Below are positions 35,723 to 39,791 of a stretch of DNA of 39,791 nucleotides, one piece after another (the first letter of the stretch is position 1; the number at the start of each line of letters is the position of its first letter). This DNA comes from Paracoccaceae bacterium (GTDB taxonomy: Bacteria > Pseudomonadota > Alphaproteobacteria > Rhodobacterales > Rhodobacteraceae). Below the pieces are notes generated by a model that was given only the letters and a program-made list of their open reading frames with translations, made no database searches and was not told the DNA's origin. The position numbers were made by a program, and so were the translations under genes. The stretch lies in the NCBI GenBank assembly GCA_007694945.1, contig REER01000059.1:1-39791 (forward strand). Direction: 5' to 3'.

Positions 35723-36586
35723 ATGAGCCAGCGCTTTGGTGGTCGCTACAGCCCTGGCGCCTCGGGACAAGCGCCTGTCACGGTGCCGCGCCCGCATCCA
35801 ATCGGCGCGCGCGCCAATATGCTCTTCGTGCTGCCCTTCGCCTTCGCCATCCGCGCCTTTTTCAGCGACGCGACCGGTCTGGCGCTCAATCTGACGACCT
35901 TCGGCCTTCTGATGCTCGCCGCCTGGCTGACGCGCGAGGGGGTGTTGGCACATGCCGCCTATGATGAACGCAGCGTTGCACGACGGCCGGCGATCCCGCG
36001 CAAGATATTCGCCGCAGTGCTGACCGCTGCCGGGCTGGGGCTGGCGGGGCTGTCGGGCGGTCTGGTGCCCGCTGTGGTTTTTGCCGTTCTGGGGGCTGTG
36101 CTGCACCTCGGCGCTTTCGGGCCTGATCCGCTGAAAGACAAGGGTATGGAGGGCGTGGATTCCTTCCAGACCGACCGCGCCACCCGCGCGGTTGAAGAAG
36201 CCGAAAACTATCTGGCCGAGATGACTTCGGCCATCAAGCGTACCAATGACCGTGGTATGGCCCGCCGGGTCGAGAGTTTCGGCACCAATATCCGCCAGCT
36301 TTTTCGCGTGATCGAGAATGATCCGCGGCGCTTGAACAACGCTCGGCGCTATCTGGGCATCTATCTGATAGGCGCGCGCGACGCGACAGTGAAATTCGCC
36401 GATCTCTACGCGCGCAATCGCGACACCGAGGCACGCGCCGAATATGAGGCCCTGCTCGATGACCTCGAGAGCCGCTTTGCGCTGCGTCGCGAGGCGCTGC
36501 TGGCCGATGATCGGACGGAACTGGACATCGAGATCGAGGTGCTGCGCGAGCGGCTCGAGCGCGAGGGCTTGCGCCCCAGTGCCTGA
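35723..36586 (+). CDS. XpaC-like (5-bromo-4-chloroindolyl phosphate hydrolysis family) protein
   Basis: A 287-residue protein. Residues about 30-130 contain paired hydrophobic segments (MLFVLPFAFAIRAFF, LTTFGLLMLAAWL, IFAAVLTAAGLGLAGLSGG, AVVFAVLGAVLHLGAF), and residues about 150-287 are a cytoplasmic helical domain with IRQLFRVIENDPRRLNNARRYLGIYL, the core signature of the XpaC family. The name comes from a screen in Bacillus and says little about function. XpaC and TelA genes neighbour each other in many bacteria and were placed with Ter-type stress systems in published comparative work. telA follows after 49 bases. Confidence 0.85.
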   Translation: MSQRFGGRYSPGASGQAPVTVPRPHPIGARANMLFVLPFAFAIRAFFSDATGLALNLTTFGLLMLAAWLTREGVLAHAAYDERSVARRPAIPRKIFAAVLTAAGLGLAGLSGGLVPAVVFAVLGAVLHLGAFGPDPLKDKGMEGVDSFQTDRATRAVEEAENYLAEMTSAIKRTNDRGMARRVESFGTNIRQLFRVIENDPRRLNNARRYLGIYLIGARDATVKFADLYARNRDTEARAEYEALLDDLESRFALRREALLADDRTELDIEIEVLRERLEREGLRPSA

Positions 36587-36635
36587 ATAACCACGTCTGA
36601 CCGATAACAATGCCAAAGCACAGAGAGGGACGACC

Positions 36636-37814
36636 ATGCCAGACTCCATCCGCCAGCAGGCCGAAAACCTGACCGGGGAAATCGACGCGCTGATCGACAC
36701 GCCGCTGGCCGAGCCCTCGAATGCGCTTGTCCCTCTGGAAGAGGCTCCGGCGGAAGAGGCCGAAGCGATCCGCTCACGCATGGGCGAGATCGACATGGGC
36801 CAGACCAGCACGATCATCGGGTTTGGCTCGCGTGCGCAAATGGAACTGCAGCAGATCAGCCAGTCGATGCTGGCCGATGTAAAGAACAAGGATCTTGGCC
36901 CTGCAGGTGACGGTCTGCGCGAGATGGTGACGACCCTGCGCGGTTTCTCGGTCAGCGAACTCGACACCCGCCGCAAGCGGAGTTGGTGGGAGCGTCTGAC
37001 CGGCAAGGCGGCCCCCATCGCGAAATTTCAGGAACGCTACAATACGGTGCAAGGCCAGATCGACCGCATCACCGGCAATCTGCTGAACCATGAAACGACG
37101 CTGCTCAAGGATATCAAGGCGCTCGACAAGCTCTATGAAAACACGCTCGAGTTCTATCACGAACTCGCGCTCTACATTGCCGCGGGCGAGGCCAAGATCA
37201 AGGATCTGGACGAGAAGGACATTCCCGCCAAGCAAGCCGAGGTTGATGCAGCGCCCGAGAATGATCAGGTGCTGAAAGCGCAAGAATTACGCGACCTGCG
37301 CGCCGCGCGTGACGATCTGGAACGCCGGGTGCATGACCTCAAGCTGACCCGTCAGGTCACGATGCAATCCCTGCCTTCGATCCGGCTGGTGCAGGAGAAT
37401 GACAAGTCGCTTGTCACCAAGATCAACTCGACACTGGTCAACACGGTGCCGCTCTGGGAGACGCAGCTTGCCCAGGCGCTGACCATCCAGCGCTCGCGCG
37501 AGGCGGCACAGGCGGTGCGCTCGGCCAATGATCTGACCAATGAGCTTCTGACCGCCAATGCCGAAAACCTGCGCGACGCCAATCGCGAGGTGCGCGAGGA
37601 GGTCGAGCGCGGGGTCTTCGATATCGAAGCCGTAAAGAAGGCCAATGAGACGCTGATCGCCACCATCGAGGACAGCCTTCAGATTGCCGACGAGGGCCGA
37701 GCGAAGCGCGCTGTCGCCGAGGAAGAGCTGACCAAGATGGAAGCCGAGCTGAGGCAGTCGCTCGTGGCCGCGCGTGCGCGCGATGACCGCGCGGCGCACG
37801 CCACTGACTCCTGA
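36636..37814 (+). CDS. telA: TelA/toxic anion resistance family protein
   Basis: A 392-residue, largely alpha-helical and coiled-coil protein. Visible family marks are the N-terminal IIGFGSRAQMELQQISQSML, the central RKRSWWERLTGKAAPIAKFQERYNTVQGQIDRI, LLKDIKALDKLYENTLEFYHELALYIAAGE and the C-terminal VPLWETQLAQAL. TelA (KlaA) was named for tellurite resistance on plasmids; chromosomal homologues are implicated in envelope and antibiotic stress. It has a good AGAGAGGGA ribosome-binding site and shares the operon with the XpaC-like gene. The substrate of any resistance is unknown. Confidence 0.92.
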   Translation: MPDSIRQQAENLTGEIDALIDTPLAEPSNALVPLEEAPAEEAEAIRSRMGEIDMGQTSTIIGFGSRAQMELQQISQSMLADVKNKDLGPAGDGLREMVTTLRGFSVSELDTRRKRSWWERLTGKAAPIAKFQERYNTVQGQIDRITGNLLNHETTLLKDIKALDKLYENTLEFYHELALYIAAGEAKIKDLDEKDIPAKQAEVDAAPENDQVLKAQELRDLRAARDDLERRVHDLKLTRQVTMQSLPSIRLVQENDKSLVTKINSTLVNTVPLWETQLAQALTIQRSREAAQAVRSANDLTNELLTANAENLRDANREVREEVERGVFDIEAVKKANETLIATIEDSLQIADEGRAKRAVAEEELTKMEAELRQSLVAARARDDRAAHATDS

Positions 37815-37820
37815 GCAGCC

Positions 37821-38810
37821 ATGGTCTGGGCTGCCCACAGAAACCGACCGCGCCCGGACCTGCGCAAACTGGGCGCAGCCTTGCTGGTGGCTGCGACCAT
37901 TCTTGCAGGCTGCGCCTTGCCCATGACAGAAACCGACACCGAGGCAATGGAGGCACCGCAGGTACCTCCGGCTGCGGAGCTGGCACCTATTTCTTCTGAA
38001 GCACTGCCACCTGCCGATGACGTAGCGGCCTATTTCGCCGGGCTCGAAGCTCAGCGCCGCGCCAATGGGCTGATGCGGCAAGAGCGCGCGCCGCGCGATC
38101 TGCCCTTCTCCGCGCGCGATCTGGAACAGGCCTTTGTGCGCATCGCGCTCTATGAAGAATACGCATTCGACAGCGGGCGGATCGTCGAGCGCGCAACACC
38201 GTCAACCTTGCGCCGTTGGCAGAGGCCAGTGCGGATGCGCGTCGAGTTCGGCGAGTCAGTGTCCGAAGCGACGCAACAACTTGATCGTCGCTTCCTGCGC
38301 AGCTATGCGGCTCGGCTCGGGCGGCTGACCGGGCACCCGGTTTCCCTGACCGACGGCGCCGGGAATTTTCACGTGCTGGTGCTCTCGGAAGAGGAGCGCC
38401 GCGCCGCTGGGCCAAGGTTACGCCAGCTTGTGCCGGGGATCGACTCGGTCACGCTCGATCTGGTCACCAATCTGCCGCTCTCGGTCTCCTGCCTTGTGCT
38501 GGCCTTCTCGCGCGGCGGCACGGATATCTACACGGATGCCATTGCCATCATCCGCGCCGAATTGCCCGACCTCTCGCGCCGCGCCTGCTATTTCGAGGAA
38601 CTTGCGCAGGGCATGGGGCTGCCCAATGATCACCCGCGCGTGCGCCCCTCGCTGTTCAATGACACGGCCGAGTTCGCGGTTCTCACCGCTCTGGACGAGA
38701 ACCTGCTGCGGATGCTCTACGACGCCCGCCTCAGCCCGGGCATGCGCGAAGACGAGGCCCGCCCGATCCTGGGCGAGATTGCGCAAGAGTTGATGGGCGG
38801 CGCGAGTTAG
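37821..38810 (+). CDS. DUF2927 lipoprotein
   Basis: A 329-residue exported lipoprotein. A basic N-terminus is followed by a hydrophobic segment and lipobox LAGC (Cys31). A short Pro/Glu-rich linker precedes the DUF2927 domain (about residues 110-320), with WQRPVRMRVEFGESVSEATQQ, then the cysteine-containing SVSCLVLAF and RRACYFEELAQGMGLPND, which could disulfide-bond in the periplasm. Function unknown. It begins 6 bases after telA and 55 bases before the SPFH gene, so all belong to one transcription unit. The start ATG 37821 is the first in frame; no better alternative is seen. Confidence 0.85.
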   Translation: MVWAAHRNRPRPDLRKLGAALLVAATILAGCALPMTETDTEAMEAPQVPPAAELAPISSEALPPADDVAAYFAGLEAQRRANGLMRQERAPRDLPFSARDLEQAFVRIALYEEYAFDSGRIVERATPSTLRRWQRPVRMRVEFGESVSEATQQLDRRFLRSYAARLGRLTGHPVSLTDGAGNFHVLVLSEEERRAAGPRLRQLVPGIDSVTLDLVTNLPLSVSCLVLAFSRGGTDIYTDAIAIIRAELPDLSRRACYFEELAQGMGLPNDHPRVRPSLFNDTAEFAVLTALDENLLRMLYDARLSPGMREDEARPILGEIAQELMGGAS

Positions 38811-38865
38811 GCGATACTCCCGCGCAAGGCGGTCTACTGCACATCTGAACCGAAAGGGTCCGGCC

Positions 38866-39791
38866 ATGGTCTTCAGCTTTCTCAAGGGTCAATTCATCGA
38901 TGTCATCGAATGGACCGATGACACCCGCAATACCATGGTCTACCGCTTCGAGCGCTATGGCAATTCGATCATGTATGGCGCGAAGCTGACCGTCCGCGAG
39001 GGTCAGATGGCGGTCTTCATTCATGAAGGGCAACTGGCTGATATCTTCGGCCCCGGTCTCTATCAACTCGAGACCAACAACATGCCGCTGATGACCGCGC
39101 TGCAGCATTGGGACCATGCCTTCAACTCGCCTTTCAAATCGGAGATCTATTTCGTCAACACGCGCCGGTTTCCGGGGTTGAAATGGGGCACGCAAAACCC
39201 GGTCATGCTGCGCGACCCCGAATTCGGGCCGTTGCGCCTGCGGGCCTTTGGCTCCTACGCGATCCGGGTGACGGAACCGGCCCCCTTCATGCGCGAGATC
39301 GTGGGCACCGATGGCGATTTCACGCAGGAGAAGATCGCAGGCCAGATCCGCAATATTGTGGTGCAGAAGGTCAGCCGCATTCTGGCGGCGAGCGGTATCC
39401 CGGCGCTGGATATGGCCGCAAATACCAAGGATCTGTCGGATGTGGTGCTCAAGGCGATTGCGCCCACGCTGAGTGAATACGGGCTGGAGATGCCCGAGCT
39501 CTATATCGAAAACATCTCGCTACCGCCCGAAGTGGAGAAAGTGCTCGATCAGCGCACCTCAATGGGGATTGTGGGTGATCTGAACAAATACACCCAGTTC
39601 TCGGCTGCGCAGGCGATGCAGAAGGCCGCCGAGGGTGGTGGCGATAGCGGCATGGGCGCGGGACTCGGCGCCGGCATGGGTATGGGGATGGGCATGGGCA
39701 TGGCCCAGGCAATGGGCCAGCAGGCCCAGACTGCGCAAGCGGGGGGGGGGGGGGGGGGCGCGCCCCCCCCCCCCCCCCCCCCCCCCCCCCC
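38866..39791 (+). CDS. SPFH-domain/virion-core-like protein (YdjI type), cut by window end
   Basis: An at least 308-residue fragment of the COG4260 SPFH family. It begins MVFSFLKGQFIDVIEWTDDT, has the SPFH-like VREGQMAVFIHEGQLADIFGPGLY (about residues 42-65), PLRLRAFGSYAIRV, and the helical ISLPPEVEKVLDQRTSMGI, followed by a Gly/Met-rich GAGMGMGMGMGMAQ segment. Full-length relatives end in a proline-rich linker plus a GYF_2 or zinc-ribbon domain, missing here. These proteins are thought to form membrane-associated oligomers. The end reads through 18 G and 29 C bases, an unsafe part of the sequence. Last visible gene of the TelA cluster. Confidence 0.88.
   Translation, partial: MVFSFLKGQFIDVIEWTDDTRNTMVYRFERYGNSIMYGAKLTVREGQMAVFIHEGQLADIFGPGLYQLETNNMPLMTALQHWDHAFNSPFKSEIYFVNTRRFPGLKWGTQNPVMLRDPEFGPLRLRAFGSYAIRVTEPAPFMREIVGTDGDFTQEKIAGQIRNIVVQKVSRILAASGIPALDMAANTKDLSDVVLKAIAPTLSEYGLEMPELYIENISLPPEVEKVLDQRTSMGIVGDLNKYTQFSAAQAMQKAAEGGGDSGMGAGLGAGMGMGMGMGMAQAMGQQAQTAQAGGGGGGAPPPPPPPPP
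39741..39791. other. G/C homopolymer block at the window edge, probable assembly artefact
   Basis: Eighteen G, then CGCG, then twenty-nine C to the last base. The whole block is self-complementary, as expected if poly-G reads and their reverse complements had been joined at a contig end. A genuine Gly-Ala-Pro linker occurs in this family, but unbroken GGG/CCC codons are suspicious in a genome that normally mixes synonymous codons. Confidence 0.7.

Noticed and set aside
35582-37018. A 478-codon minus-strand open frame across the xpaC/telA region
   Set aside because: It opposes two genes with clear family signatures, and its product has no recognisable domain.
39739-39789. Gly-rich then poly-Pro linker as a genuine feature of the SPFH protein
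   Set aside because: It comes entirely from the homopolymer block and cannot be separated from an artefact.

Overview
The window looks like chromosomal DNA of a Rhodobacterales/Paracoccaceae alphaproteobacterium. It is strongly GC-rich with long antisense open frames. It carries a formate dehydrogenase operon in the fdsGBACD order known from Rhodobacter capsulatus, a ribosomal protein L21 with the long C-terminal extension I associate with this order, and succinyl-CoA synthetase genes next to sucA and mdh. I see no insertion sequence, integrase, prophage or CRISPR array. Both ends cut a gene (sucA on the left, an SPFH-domain gene on the right), and the right end runs into an implausible G/C homopolymer block.

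Layout. (1) 1-6835, minus strand: TCA-cycle cluster mdh, sucC, sucD, a DUF805 membrane protein and sucA. mdh has its own terminator, and sucC has a separate control region with two identical GTGATCAC palindromes 21 bp apart. (2) 7190-15825, plus strand: a tight glycogen/alpha-glucan operon, with an alpha-glucosidase-like GH13 enzyme followed by glgB, glgC, glgA and glgX. (3) 15863-16831, minus: a secreted DUF3179 protein. (4) 17150-23133, plus: the complete NAD-dependent molybdenum formate dehydrogenase operon fdsGBACD, preceded by a LysR-type inverted repeat. (5) 23296-26392: an L,D-transpeptidase lipoprotein (plus), then on the minus strand a class I amidotransferase/gamma-glutamyl hydrolase, two coupled GNAT acetyltransferases and rpmA. 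(6) 26399-29246, minus: rplU (fused to a helix-hairpin-helix domain), tRNA-Pro(TGG), a DUF192 protein, a double cold-shock-domain protein and pdxH. (7) 29515-34580: fabI, a LysE exporter and gpt (plus); a membrane protein divergent from a MarR regulator with a striking shared operator; a serine hydrolase and cmk (minus). (8) 34716-39791, plus: a MipA/OmpV porin-like protein, then a 26-residue membrane microprotein, XpaC-like protein, TelA, a DUF2927 lipoprotein and an SPFH/virion-core-like protein.

Most of the window is central metabolism: TCA cycle, glycogen storage, formate oxidation to NADH, fatty acid synthesis, cofactor and nucleotide salvage. The least understood part is the right-hand TelA/XpaC/DUF2927/SPFH cluster with its tiny translationally coupled leader protein. 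The strongest regulatory signals are the sucC paired palindromes, the MarR operator that covers the regulator's own start codon, and the LysR-type box before fdsG. All calls come from reading the sequence; no database search was run.
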